Below are positions 17,778 to 26,790 of a stretch of DNA of 64,000 bases, piece by piece (position 1 is the stretch's first letter; every line of letters starts with the position of its first letter). Source of the DNA: JANXQE01 sp035651635 (GTDB lineage: Bacteria; Verrucomicrobiota; Verrucomicrobiia; Limisphaerales; UBA8199); contig DASRFK010000068.1 of the NCBI GenBank assembly GCA_035651635.1, forward strand, positions 8,064-72,063, read 5' to 3'. A program made the position numbers and the translations under genes. Under the pieces are notes generated by a model, which was given only the letters and a program-made list of their open reading frames with translations, searched no databases and had not been told where the DNA came from.

Positions 17778-18311
17778 TCACTTGCATGCCTCCAGGATTT
17801 GGTCGGCTTTCTCGTGCGAAACCCCTTCATAAAATGAATCGTTGCACATCATCACCGGAGCGGTGCCGCAACTGGCCAGGCATTCGACAAACTCAACCGT
17901 GAACTTGCCGTCGCTGGTGGTTTGGACGCCATGCGCCTCGGGATCGAGCCCAAGTTTGTGGCAAAAGTGACTATGAAGCCGGTAGGAGCCACCCAGGGCG
18001 CAACTCAAAGTGCGGCAGACCCGCAAATGATATTTCCCGACCGGTTTCTGCTGGAACATCGGGTAGAACGTCACCAGTTCATAGATATTGATGGGCTGCA
18101 ACTCGAGCTTCGCCGCAATCCATTCCACCGCCTGCCGCGATAGGTAGCCAAACTGTTCCTGCATCGCGTGCAGCAACATCAGCGAGGCGCTGCGCTTTTT
18201 GGGATAATGCGAAATCAATTCGTCCAACTCAGCTTCCAGAGCCGGCGCTACCGTGAAATCCGGCTGCTCGCGCAACGAATTGGGAATGGGCTGGCTGTTG
18301 GCAATGCTCAT
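17778..18311 (-). CDS. nuoE: NADH-quinone oxidoreductase subunit E (24-kDa 2Fe-2S)
   Basis: The 177-residue thioredoxin-fold subunit binds cluster N1a through CRTLSC (C-x4-C) and CLASC (C-x3-C). Helical N-terminal motifs LMLLHAMQEQFGYLS and INIYELVTFYPMF are standard. The start at 18311 (MSIANSQ) is chosen because it overlaps the nuoD stop as ATGA; a Met three codons earlier is possible. Downstream, its partner nuoF is not adjacent: a plus-strand tRNA-Gln and a palindromic element lie between. Confidence 0.95.
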   Translation of the reverse strand: MSIANSQPIPNSLREQPDFTVAPALEAELDELISHYPKKRSASLMLLHAMQEQFGYLSRQAVEWIAAKLELQPINIYELVTFYPMFQQKPVGKYHLRVCRTLSCALGGSYRLHSHFCHKLGLDPEAHGVQTTSDGKFTVEFVECLASCGTAPVMMCNDSFYEGVSHEKADQILEACK

Positions 18312-19594
18312 CGATCGCATTCTCCCATCACGAAATCGAACGAGCCCAGCACCGCGACGACGTCGCTGACCATATGACCGGGCAAAACATGAGGCAGGAT
18401 GCTGAGGTTCACAAACGAGGGCGAGCGAATCTTCAGCCGGTAAGGCGTGCCACCGCCTTTGCTGTTGATGTAGAAGCCCAACTCTCCCTTGGGATTCTCA
18501 TGAGCGAAATAAATTTCTCCCCGCGGCGCGTTGATCCCCTGGGTCACATTGATGAAATGATGGATCAGCTCCTCCATCCGGGTCAGCACCCGCTGTTTTG
18601 GAGGCAAGACTATCTTCGTATCCGCCACGTTGACCGGACCGCCCGGCAGCTTGTCCAGGCATTGATGCAGGATGCGGACGCTCTGGCGCATTTCTTCGAT
18701 GCGCAACAGATAGCGATCGTAACAATCACCTTTCGACCCAACCGGCACCTCAAACTGCAGTTGGTCGTAAACGAGGTACGGCTGGGCTTTGCGCAAATCG
18801 TGCTCAACTCCACTGCCGCGCAGGTTTGGCCCAGTCAGCCCGTAATCGATGGCGTCTTCTTTCGAGATGGTCGCCACCCCTTGGGTGCGGTCCACGAAGA
18901 TCCGGTTGCGCGTTAAAAGCGTTTCGGTTTCGTCCAGGTTGACCACGACTTCGTTGCAAAACTTGCGGCATTGCTCGACCCAGCCGGGCGGCAAATCACG
19001 CGACAGACCGCCAATGCGCGTGTAACTGGTCGTGAACCGCGCGCCGGTCAGCGATTCGCAAAGGTTGTAAATCTTTTCTCTTTCCGTAAACGTGTGCAGA
19101 AATACCGTGAGGGCGCCCACGTCCATGGCAAAAGAACCCAAGCCGAGCAGGTGCGAGGAGATTCGCGCCAGTTCAGCGCAGATCACCCGGATGAACTGGC
19201 AACGCGGCGGAAGCTGGCGATCGATTCCCAGAAGTTTTTCCACGGCCAGCACGTAAGCCACGTTGTTGGCCAGCGGCGCCAGGTAATCCAGTCGATCCGT
19301 ATACGGTATGAACTGGGTATAGGTCATGTTCTCGGCGATCTTCTCGTCGCCGCGATGCAGGTAACCAATGTCCGGCATCGCCTTGGTGATGATCTCGCCG
19401 TCGAGTTCAAGCACGATGCGCAACACCCCGTGAGTCGCGGGATGGGACGGCCCCATGTTCAGGACCATTTTGTCTCCGGGCAGATCAGGCTGCTCGCCCG
19501 GAGAACTTAACGCCGGGGCGTGTTCGAGCATCCCCGCCGCATTGGCAAAACGGGCCGCGGGTTCCTTAACCTCGATTTCGCGAGTTTCAGCCAT
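18308..19594 (-). CDS. nuoD: NADH-quinone oxidoreductase subunit D (49-kDa)
   Basis: The 428-residue protein is the quinone-binding hydrogenase-like subunit. It has GPSHPATHGVLRIVLELDGE near the start, the conserved IGYLHRGDEKIAE stretch, DYGLTGPNLRGSG, and the terminal VLGSFDFVMGECDR. The first ~45 residues are a variable extension. It begins directly after the nuoC stop and overlaps nuoE by ATGA. Confidence 0.97.
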   Translation of the reverse strand: MAETREIEVKEPAARFANAAGMLEHAPALSSPGEQPDLPGDKMVLNMGPSHPATHGVLRIVLELDGEIITKAMPDIGYLHRGDEKIAENMTYTQFIPYTDRLDYLAPLANNVAYVLAVEKLLGIDRQLPPRCQFIRVICAELARISSHLLGLGSFAMDVGALTVFLHTFTEREKIYNLCESLTGARFTTSYTRIGGLSRDLPPGWVEQCRKFCNEVVVNLDETETLLTRNRIFVDRTQGVATISKEDAIDYGLTGPNLRGSGVEHDLRKAQPYLVYDQLQFEVPVGSKGDCYDRYLLRIEEMRQSVRILHQCLDKLPGGPVNVADTKIVLPPKQRVLTRMEELIHHFINVTQGINAPRGEIYFAHENPKGELGFYINSKGGGTPYRLKIRSPSFVNLSILPHVLPGHMVSDVVAVLGSFDFVMGECDR

Positions 19595-20269
19595 TTAGGG
19601 TTTGGGGCTGACCGGTCCGGGACCGTGCGCCCGACCGTGCGATTCATGGATGTCTTTCCTGCGCTGGACCCGCGCATTCATTTCCAGGCTGTCGGTATCG
19701 GGAATGCGGACTCTGGGTTCGCGTGAAATCGTGTCTTTCCCGCCGGCAATCGTCACAAAAGGTCCGCCCGCCATCGGTGCCTGAGCCGTGAAGGCCACCT
19801 CGGGCATTTCGCTTGGACGGCCGGCTAGCGGGAAGTCTTTGCGGAGCGGAAAATAAGGGTACCCTTCCCACATGAGAATCCGGCGCAAGTCCGGGTGTCC
19901 GGCAAAGCGAATGCCCATCATGTCGTAAATTTCTCGCTCGTGCCAATCGGCGGTCCGCCAAATTCCCGTCACAGTGGGCGCCTCGGATTTCTCCTCACTC
20001 ACGTCGGTCTTCAGCCGAAGATAACACCGATGCCCATAGCCATACAAATGGTAGACCAGAGTAAAGCGTGGGTCAGTGCCGTAATTATCGATGCTGGTAA
20101 TATCGGTCAGGTAATCGAAGCCGAGATCCTTCTTGGCAAAAGAACATACTTCCGGCAGGCGCTGGGCATCCGTGAGGTTCAGCGTGATCTCGGTGCGAAA
20201 CTCCGCCGGGTCCGAGAGGAGCTCTCCGAACCTGGCCTTAAGTTGTTTAGCTAGATCGATTGCGGGCAT
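19595..20269 (-). CDS. nuoC: NADH-quinone oxidoreductase subunit C (30-kDa)
   Basis: The 224-residue protein carries the NuoC signature DWHEREIYDMMGIRFAGHPDLRRILM followed by the YPLRKDFPL-like segment (here YFPLRKDFPL). The ATG at 20269 (MPAIDLAKQL) gives a normal length; the open frame upstream to 20503 has no family resemblance. The C-terminal 40 residues are basic and variable. It abuts nuoD without a gap, but a 134-base spacer separates it from nuoB, in which I recognise nothing. Confidence 0.95.
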   Translation of the reverse strand: MPAIDLAKQLKARFGELLSDPAEFRTEITLNLTDAQRLPEVCSFAKKDLGFDYLTDITSIDNYGTDPRFTLVYHLYGYGHRCYLRLKTDVSEEKSEAPTVTGIWRTADWHEREIYDMMGIRFAGHPDLRRILMWEGYPYFPLRKDFPLAGRPSEMPEVAFTAQAPMAGGPFVTIAGGKDTISREPRVRIPDTDSLEMNARVQRRKDIHESHGRAHGPGPVSPKP

Positions 20270-20403
20270 TGCCAAGCCTCTTGCAAGATACCTTAGTCGG
20301 AAGACCGTGAGCCGAACCCACCCAGAACTCCCTGTCGCTTGGGAAGACAAAGCGGCGCGCGGTCTTGGCGACAGATGATTGGCGGTTGGTCCAACATTCT
20401 GGC

Positions 20404-20913
20404 TCAGCCCGCTTTCTTCCAGGTAGCGGTGAAAGGTTCGCGAGCAACCTGGCCTTGCAGCTTCAGCAACGCGTCCAATAACGCCTCGGGCCTTGGGGGA
20501 CAACCAGCGACGTACACATCAACCGGTAAGATATTATCGACCCCTTGAAGCACGGCGTAGCTGCGGTACATCCCGCCCGTGGACGCGCAAGCCCCCATGG
20601 CAATAACCCACTTGGGCTCAGCCATTTGCTCATAAATCCGTTTTACCGCCAGAGCCATCTTGTAAGTCACTGTCCCGGCCACAATCATCACGTCGGATTG
20701 CCGCGGAGAAAAGCGCATGACCTCTGCGCCAAATCGCGAAATGTCGAACCGGCTGGCACCCGCCGCCATCAACTCGATGGCGCAGCAGGCCAGTCCCATC
20801 GGCATGGGCCAAAGCGAGTTTTTGCGGAACCAATTGATTGCCGCGTCAACCCGGGTGACCACCACGTCGCCTTCGACCTTAGAATTGTAGCCTATCTCAG
20901 TGCGTGCCAGCAT
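20404..20913 (-). CDS. nuoB: NADH-quinone oxidoreductase subunit B (20-kDa, N2 cluster)
   Basis: The 169-residue protein holds the terminal 4Fe-4S cluster N2 through the adjacent cysteines in GLACCAIELMA, GACASTGG and VAGCPPRPEALLDALL. It is the first nuo gene present in the window; the expected nuoA is not upstream, where only 226 bases separate it from the FG-GAP gene. The start ATG is followed by MLARTEIGYNSKVEGD, a typical N-terminus. Confidence 0.97.
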   Translation of the reverse strand: MLARTEIGYNSKVEGDVVVTRVDAAINWFRKNSLWPMPMGLACCAIELMAAGASRFDISRFGAEVMRFSPRQSDVMIVAGTVTYKMALAVKRIYEQMAEPKWVIAMGACASTGGMYRSYAVLQGVDNILPVDVYVAGCPPRPEALLDALLKLQGQVAREPFTATWKKAG

Positions 20914-20949
20914 CGGGAACGGCTCAGCGGGGTTTTGCTTCGCCGCCAG

Positions 20950-20978
20950 AACCTAATCACGGCCGAAAACGCAGGCAA
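20950..20978 (-). promoter_or_regulatory. Possible sigma-70 promoter for nuo cluster
   Basis: On the minus strand TTGCCT (20973-20978), a 17-base spacer and TAGGTT (20950-20955) lie about 40 bases before the nuoB start. The match is modest and was found by eye only. Confidence 0.3.
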
Positions 20979-21005
20979 GTTGAAAGTGTGACTTTTTGGC
21001 GGCGC

Positions 21006-21111
21006 GCGGACTTCAGTCCGCAGAGATCCGGGAAATGGATCTGGCGCCGGGACAGGTTGGGGCCGCAGGTGGTGATCGGGCGTTGCTGCGGGCAGGAATG
21101 CCCGCGCGCCG
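21006..21111. repeat. Hairpin and dispersed-repeat segment between FG-GAP gene and nuoB
   Basis: GCGGAC-TTCA-GTCCGC at 21006-21021 is a perfect hairpin. Further along, 21093-21111 (CAGGAATGCCCGCGCGCCG) is identical to a stretch at 35998-36016, and the flanks CGTTGCTG are shared too. This suggests a dispersed non-coding repeat with two copies in the window. Confidence 0.5.
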
Positions 21112-21139
21112 GCCTCTGGGGTCAGAGCGACACTGGACT

Positions 21140-24100
21140 TCACCTGCTTTGGCGCACTTCGAGCCGGCCCTCGATGTCGATTTGAATTTCGGCCGCACCC
21201 TCAGGCACATCGAGGGTGAACGTCTTACCACCCGGCCAGCGGACCCAGAGCTGCTCAGGTCGACCAGTGCAACCGAGCACTTGCACCACGCTGTCCTGGG
21301 ACCAATATCCGCCGCCGCCGTGGATTTCGCGTGCCGGCCCAAACTGACCTCCGCACTTGACCCGGAGCTGCGCGCCGATGCCCCAGGGATTTCCCTTCGG
21401 CCCTTTGAGCCGTACCCGGAGACCGGGTTTCGCCTTAAGGTTCTTGAACAAGCGCGTCTCGGCCGCGTTTTGCGTCACGACCAGGTCCACACGACCGTCT
21501 CGATCGAAATCCGCCACCGCGGCTCCACGTTGCTCGCCATAAACCAGAACACCGCTTTCGGACCCCGGCACAGCTCGCAGCTCTCCATGACCATCGCCTC
21601 GCAACCAAAGACCGCGGCCGGCGTCGTATCGGGACGTCTCGGGTTCGACGGCAAAGAAATTCTGGCTGAGGAAAATGTCTTCGCAACCATCGCCGTCATA
21701 ATCGGCAACCACAACCGCGAACGCGGGCGCGAGCTGCGCTTCGAGCGGAAGCGCTTTGGCAGCGAAACTGGCACCTTGGTTCATGAAGACCATGGATTCC
21801 AGGCAATTAGCCTCGAGAACTTGAGTTTTGGGCAGCCAGTCGCCCAGGATTTCCTCAATTCCGGCGTCGGCATAGGCTTGAAAGGTCGGAAACCGGCTTC
21901 GCAAAGAAGGCAGTGCCCGCGCCGCTACATCCAGGCGCCGCTCGGGAACGTACTTCCTCATCTCGGGCTCGTAATACGCTTCGAACAAGCCGAGCACTCC
22001 TTCCTGATTGAAATCGGCTGAATACACGCGCATTGGCGCGGCGCGGTGCTGTTGGTATTTCGAGTTCTCGCCCCAATTGCTGGCGATGATGTCCAAACGT
22101 CCGTCGCCGTCGAGGTCACCGGTCGTCACCCCGTTCCACCAACCGCGCAATTCGTTAAGGGTTGAAACATCTCCTTTGGGCAAGGTCATTCCACCCGGCG
22201 TTGAGGCAAAGCGCACCGCCGGGTTCCATGGACTCAATCGGCCATGGTTGTTATGAAAGATGCGGACGGGGCCCCACTCACAAGCAACAATGAGCTCAGG
22301 GAAACCATCACCGTCGAGATCGCTCCACAGCGCGCTGCTGACCATCCCAACGTTTTCCAAGACGCGGCTGTTCGCCTCGTCGAGCACGAAGGTGCCGTTT
22401 TGATTGCGGAAAATTCGAGAACTGGCCGCCTCAGGATACCTTCCAGCCTTAACCCGGCCGCCGACAAACAAATCCAGGTTGCCGTCGCCATCCAGATCCC
22501 CCACCGCAAGTGGCCCAACGCTCGCGTCGCCGGCGGCGATCGCCTCGCCCCATTTACCCGCCGCCGGATCAAAAGATTGCACGGCGCTCCCGGTCGGTTC
22601 TCCATCTTCGTAATTAGCCGAGCCGGCGAGCAAAACTGGAGCATTCGTTCCGCGCGGCCAGGCAACGATCGCCGTCTGATCGCGCATAACCGGGGTTGAA
22701 AGCCCTGAATTCTTCTCCGCCCGAAATCCTCCCGTGCGGTCATTGACAAACACCGCCATCTGGCCGCCTTTTCCGCTGCCAATGACCAGATCGTCCCAGC
22801 CGTCACCGTTGAGATCGCACCAGCAAACTCCAGGACCAAGTTGGCTCAAGCGTTTGCTCAACGTGGGCTGGCGCGCGAAGTCATCAAAGGGATCTTCATG
22901 ATGACTGTGTCCCAGCAGCTTGCTCACATCTTCAAAGAAGGATGTGTCTGCGCGGGGCGTCGGCGGCGGAGTCGGCGCCGTTGCGCCGGCTTCATCGATC
23001 TCATAAAGATAATTGGCCTCGGCATTTTGCACGACGCTGCGATGACCCGCCGGCCAGTCGACTTCGATCCGCAGCCGATTTGTCGCCGAGCCCGCGGCAA
23101 AGACGCGCATCGCCTGGTCGCACGAGAGATAACGGCCGCCACTGATCATTTCCTGGCTTTGAAGCGGAACTGCGCCGCCATAAACGCGGATACGCGCGCC
23201 AATGCCGTGCGTATTCTGGGTGCTGCCTTTGAGCACCACCGCCAGTCTGGGCTTGGCTGTGTCATTGCGGTAAATGCCGGCCGCTTCGTTCATATTATTG
23301 ACGATCACATCCAGGTCGCCGTCGTTATCCAGGTCCGCCAGGCACATGCCCTGCGAGATCGCGCGCTGATCGAAACCCCAGAGCTGGCTCTGCTCGATGA
23401 AGCGCGTGCCGCCAAGGCTACGAAACGCAAGCGCGCCGGTGGCCAATGGAGGGAACTTCGTCCGAAGTTGCGCGCTGGCGGTGCGTCCCGCAGCTTGGCC
23501 GCGCATGCGTTGAATCGCTTCGAGCGAATCGATGTTCATGTTGTCTCGCACCAGACCGGTCGAGACGAGCAGGTCTTCGAACCCATCCAAATCCACATCC
23601 AGAAAGATCGGTGACCAGGACCACTCGGATGCTTCCAGCCCGGCGAATTGCGCCAACTCAGCATAGGTGCCATCGCCACGATTGAGTTGCAGCATATTGC
23701 GCGAATACTGCGGGCGATTTTCAATCTGCCCGGGCGCCAGGACTTCCGGCCTTAAGTTCACTCGCTGCACCAGCCGGCGCCGGTGCTCACGGCTAAGCAT
23801 ATCGACCACAAACACGTCATCCCACCCGTCGCGGTTGACATCCGCCACGTCCATCGCCATCGACGAAAGCGGCGTCTGCCGGATCGCCAGGCGCGGCACG
23901 GCCCGGAATATCCCCTTGCCCTGGTTTATCCAAATTCGGTCCGGTGTGTTGAAATCGTTGCAGACGTATAGGTCGGGTCGTCCGTCCTGGTTCAGGTCGC
24001 GGAACATGACACTCAGGCCCCAATCGAACGGCGGCTGTGATAAAGGCTTTCCATCTTCATCCTGAAAAGCGCCTCCCGTGAAAGGCACCAATTCAAATCG

Positions 24101-24949
24101 GCCACCACCCAGGTTTCGGTATAAGCCATCCGGTTCCCCCAATTCTTCGTGCGCGAACTTTCCCTTCGCCTGGTCGATCTGGAAGTGGAAGCGGTTGGTC
24201 CATTCCGGGTCCGTCAGCGGTTTGCCGTTAATCGCGGCCACAATCAATTGGCCGTTAACATTTCTCAGGCTGTAGCGAATGTTGGGGTCGTCATTGACGG
24301 TGTTCAGCCGATAATTGGCGATGTAAAGATCGAGCTGGCCATCTCCGTCGTAATCGGCCAGCGCCAGCGAGGTCCCGCCAAAGCCTTGGTTCAGTACCTG
24401 GGCCGAGTCGGTGAAATGCCCGCGCCCATCGTTGAGCAAAACGTGCGTGCCGCCCCCGAGCGAGTTCACGATTAAATCCAGGTCGCCATCGCCGTCTATG
24501 TCGACCAGGGCCGCCCCCGTTGCATCGAGGTTCGTCAGCCCGACTCCCGCCTGGTCGGTGATATCCTCAAATCTCCAGTTCCCCCGATTGCGGTAAAGCT
24601 TGCAGCCGCATTTCAATCCGCAAAAAAACAGATCGCAGCGGCCATCCCCATCGACATCTCCCGCCGCCACCCCCGAGCCGTTGGGCAGGATCTGACTGGC
24701 CAGAGCGCGTTCGCGCGATAAAACATTGGTAAAGCGGACGCCGGTCTGATCCGGTTGCAGCAGCGTAAACCCATCTTTGCCCGCCCCGACCGGCTCCAGT
24801 TTCAGGCGCCGATAGCCAGGCCCGCTCTCCATTGAATCAGCCGCGGAACCGAGTCGGGGAAGACCAAGCCCAATCGCGAAGAAGAGAAAAAAAACGATTC
24901 TGCCGAGAATCAGATACGCGCGGACATTATTCACAGGGTTGCGCTGCAA
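21140..24949 (-). CDS. Exported FG-GAP/VCBS repeat protein with two ASPIC/UnbV-type modules (CRTAC1-like)
   Basis: The 1269-residue protein has an N-terminal signal sequence (hydrophobic at ~13-37, cleavage near GSAAD). Many FG-GAP/VCBS repeats follow, with the calcium-binding pattern DxDGDGxxD (for example DVDGDGRCDLF, DIDGDGDLDLI, DLDNDGDLDVI). The layout is duplicated: one propeller half ends near residue ~650 with an UnbV-like VDWPAGHRSVVQN segment, and a second ends at the C-terminus with VRWPGGKTFTLDV. Such proteins are secreted or surface-bound and numerous in Planctomycetes and Verrucomicrobia; activity is unknown. The longest frame begins at a TTG; a GTG at 24934 is an alternative. 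It lies upstream of nuoB on the same strand. Confidence 0.85.
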   Translation of the reverse strand: MQRNPVNNVRAYLILGRIVFFLFFAIGLGLPRLGSAADSMESGPGYRRLKLEPVGAGKDGFTLLQPDQTGVRFTNVLSRERALASQILPNGSGVAAGDVDGDGRCDLFFCGLKCGCKLYRNRGNWRFEDITDQAGVGLTNLDATGAALVDIDGDGDLDLIVNSLGGGTHVLLNDGRGHFTDSAQVLNQGFGGTSLALADYDGDGQLDLYIANYRLNTVNDDPNIRYSLRNVNGQLIVAAINGKPLTDPEWTNRFHFQIDQAKGKFAHEELGEPDGLYRNLGGGRFELVPFTGGAFQDEDGKPLSQPPFDWGLSVMFRDLNQDGRPDLYVCNDFNTPDRIWINQGKGIFRAVPRLAIRQTPLSSMAMDVADVNRDGWDDVFVVDMLSREHRRRLVQRVNLRPEVLAPGQIENRPQYSRNMLQLNRGDGTYAELAQFAGLEASEWSWSPIFLDVDLDGFEDLLVSTGLVRDNMNIDSLEAIQRMRGQAAGRTASAQLRTKFPPLATGALAFRSLGGTRFIEQSQLWGFDQRAISQGMCLADLDNDGDLDVIVNNMNEAAGIYRNDTAKPRLAVVLKGSTQNTHGIGARIRVYGGAVPLQSQEMISGGRYLSCDQAMRVFAAGSATNRLRIEVDWPAGHRSVVQNAEANYLYEIDEAGATAPTPPPTPRADTSFFEDVSKLLGHSHHEDPFDDFARQPTLSKRLSQLGPGVCWCDLNGDGWDDLVIGSGKGGQMAVFVNDRTGGFRAEKNSGLSTPVMRDQTAIVAWPRGTNAPVLLAGSANYEDGEPTGSAVQSFDPAAGKWGEAIAAGDASVGPLAVGDLDGDGNLDLFVGGRVKAGRYPEAASSRIFRNQNGTFVLDEANSRVLENVGMVSSALWSDLDGDGFPELIVACEWGPVRIFHNNHGRLSPWNPAVRFASTPGGMTLPKGDVSTLNELRGWWNGVTTGDLDGDGRLDIIASNWGENSKYQQHRAAPMRVYSADFNQEGVLGLFEAYYEPEMRKYVPERRLDVAARALPSLRSRFPTFQAYADAGIEEILGDWLPKTQVLEANCLESMVFMNQGASFAAKALPLEAQLAPAFAVVVADYDGDGCEDIFLSQNFFAVEPETSRYDAGRGLWLRGDGHGELRAVPGSESGVLVYGEQRGAAVADFDRDGRVDLVVTQNAAETRLFKNLKAKPGLRVRLKGPKGNPWGIGAQLRVKCGGQFGPAREIHGGGGYWSQDSVVQVLGCTGRPEQLWVRWPGGKTFTLDVPEGAAEIQIDIEGRLEVRQSR

Positions 24950-25374
24950 GGACCAAACGAAGGACGCGTACTTAGACGCAATCGTTTGTACCGCCGCAAC
25001 GTATTCAATTCATTCACCTCGGGCAAACCGATTTGCAGTTGGGCTGGTCGCGCGGCATGCTGAAAAAAAACCCAAGGTTCGGGAACCTTCGGATCGGATT
25101 GGGGAGGCGACAAAGCGCAACCAAACGCAGAAAAGGAACCCCATGGATCACGCCAAGACGCCAAGACGCCAAGACGGAACCAAACGTAGAAAAAGCACCA
25201 AAAGGTCACGCGGAGACGCAGAGACAAAGAAGACGGCCTTTTGCCTGTGCATAAAGAATCCTGTCTGGATTCCGGGATTCATTCGTGTTCATGGGTGTTC
25301 ATTCGCGATTTTACCCTGGGAATTTTTGAGCTTCGATTCTGGCATTTTCCCTCTATCCTCGCCTCCGCAAACGC
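24950..25374. other. 425-base non-coding spacer
   Basis: No gene is supported here. The stretch holds a minus-strand terminator-like hairpin (25063-25092), an 8-bp unit (ACGCCAAG) repeated three times around 25150-25174, and low-complexity AGACGCAGAGAC-type sequence near 25210. Open frames crossing it have no resemblance to proteins. Confidence 0.6.
25063..25092 (-). terminator. Intrinsic terminator-like hairpin on minus strand
   Basis: Read on the minus strand, CCGAAGGTT-CCCG-AACCTTGGG forms a 9-bp stem with one mismatch and is followed directly by eight T residues. It lies about 115 bases before the FG-GAP gene start, with no gene upstream on that strand, so it could be an attenuator or a relic terminator. 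Confidence 0.5.
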
Positions 25375-25842
25375 ATGGACATTCAAAAGCCCTACGCCGG
25401 CGCATTCGTCGGGGACACTCATCACTTTGCGTTGCGCGTTTATATTGAAGATACGGACCTGGGCGGCGTGGTGTACCATTCCAACTACCTCTGTTTTCTT
25501 GAACGGGCACGTTCGGACATGCTTCGTTGTGTGGGGATCGATCAACGCCAGGCAATCGAGACCGGCCGCGGCGTCTATGCCGTCGCCGAAGCGCATCTGA
25601 AGTACCTTCGGCCGGCCAGGCTCGATGACGAACTGCTGATCCGCACCAGGCTAACCGAGCTGCGCGCCGCCTCCTGCGCTATTCAGCAGCAAATCTTGCG
25701 ACATGACCAAACTCTCACCGAGGCGAGTGTCATCGTCGCCTTCTTGGGACCAGACGGACGTCCCCGCCGCCATCCAGCCGAATGGGCGAAGAAATTTCGG
25801 GGCATCATAACCCCCGGAGAGCCGAGTTCCACGCAGCGATAG
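25375..25842 (+). CDS. Acyl-CoA thioesterase, YbgC/4-hydroxybenzoyl-CoA thioesterase family
   Basis: The 155-residue hot-dog-fold protein has the YbgC signature RVYIEDTDLGGVVYHSNYLCFLERAR; Asp28 is the likely catalytic residue, aligned with Asp18 of E. coli YbgC. The middle (EAHLKYLRPARLDDELLIRTRL) forms the central helix and substrate channel typical of the family. YbgC enzymes hydrolyse short- or long-chain acyl-CoA and are often linked with tol-pal genes, but none is nearby here. The C-terminal ~20 residues vary. Start ATG is supported by the domain beginning ~18 residues later. Confidence 0.9.
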   Translation: MDIQKPYAGAFVGDTHHFALRVYIEDTDLGGVVYHSNYLCFLERARSDMLRCVGIDQRQAIETGRGVYAVAEAHLKYLRPARLDDELLIRTRLTELRAASCAIQQQILRHDQTLTEASVIVAFLGPDGRPRRHPAEWAKKFRGIITPGEPSSTQR

Positions 25843-25886
25843 CTCGAGGACCTGGGGCACCGGCGCCTCGCCCAATGCCACTGGGA

Positions 25887-26038
25887 TTTGGCGGAGCATT
25901 GCAGTTCCAACGCCAACGGCGTTGCTCATTTTGGCGGAGCATTGCAGTTCCAACGCCAACGACGTTGCTCATACCAGCCTAGGCCAAAAGGCCTAGGAAT
26001 CCCGGGCCTGAGCTGTTTCTGACGGGCCATCGGCCCGT
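25887..26038. repeat. Composite palindromic repeat: tandem 43-bp units plus two hairpins
   Basis: Two 43-bp units (25887-25929, 25930-25972) differ at one base near the centre of the palindrome AACGCC-AAC-GGCGTT. They are followed by the 20-bp palindrome CCTAGGCC-AAAA-GGCCTAGG (25978-25997) and by ACGGGCC-ATC-GGCCCGT (26022-26038). Three different hairpins in a row point to a structured dispersed repeat rather than a terminator. Confidence 0.65.
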
Positions 26039-26135
26039 TTCATGCCCCGGGTTTTTAAGCAACGTTCCCAAGTTTGAATTCCCGAAAGAAGGCTCGCCCC
26101 CTTATCGGTGATCATCAGTGTCTATCCGTGGTTGG

Positions 26136-26546
26136 TTAATCCCAAATCCGAAACGCCAGCGCACTTCGTTCGAGGTGAACACCACAACGTGGGCAGCGGT
26201 CGGGGTTGTTCCAGGCGCGGACCTTGTGAAAGGCAGCCACGGGACACTGGAGCGGAAACTTGAGCCAGTCGGAGATTTTCTCGCCCGCAAAGCGCAGGCG
26301 ATTCAAAGCCCAGTTAAAACTGGGAGCACGTCGCGGTTCGTTGCCGACGCGGGCGCTCATCAACATGCCATGAAGGGCAACGCCGGAACCATCCAATACA
26401 CGAATACGAGTGACCGCGTCGTAAAGTTCCTTGCAGTCCTGACACAGAATCGTTTGGACCGCCAGGTGTAATCCTTCGTCGGCTCGTCCGGCTACTTTGG
26501 CCCGATACCCGCACTTTTCACATTCAAACCAGTAAGACTTGCCCAT
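26136..26546 (-). CDS. Zinc-ribbon protein of unknown function
   Basis: The 136-residue product has an N-terminal ribbon, Cys9-x2-Cys12 paired with Cys35-x2-Cys38, beginning MGKSYWFECEKCGYRAKVAG. A second set, Cys101 and Cys118-x2-Cys121 (CPRCG), lies near the C-terminus, with histidines nearby. Between them is a helix-rich linker. The ribbons suggest a metal-binding regulatory or nucleic-acid role, but I do not recognise a family with known function. The gene stands alone, opposite in direction to the thioesterase and the tRNA-Lys. Confidence 0.7.
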   Translation of the reverse strand: MGKSYWFECEKCGYRAKVAGRADEGLHLAVQTILCQDCKELYDAVTRIRVLDGSGVALHGMLMSARVGNEPRRAPSFNWALNRLRFAGEKISDWLKFPLQCPVAAFHKVRAWNNPDRCPRCGVHLERSALAFRIWD

Positions 26547-26790
26547 ACGCTGGTCTGCTACTGGTCATATCCTGTCACGACTCAGACCCCGGCTCAAGTG
26601 GGTTCGGCCTCCCGGATCCTTTCCCATTCGCATACCCACAATCCGCGGTTAACCGCAGTCGCCGTGCGCTCCAAAAACGCTTGCGACAGAGGAGGTGGTC
26701 GATTAGTGTTTGCACGCTTTTGATTTGGCCGGCATTTCCCCCCTGGTGCAATCCCGGACTCGATGACCCAAATCATCGTTCCTGCTTTGT

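Noticed and set aside
21013..22021. Plus-strand frame opposite the FG-GAP gene
   Set aside because: Shadow of the repeat protein and of the non-coding repeat; no motif.
24939..25448. 169-codon plus-strand frame before the thioesterase
   Set aside because: It reads through low-complexity repeats and overlaps the real gene in another frame.
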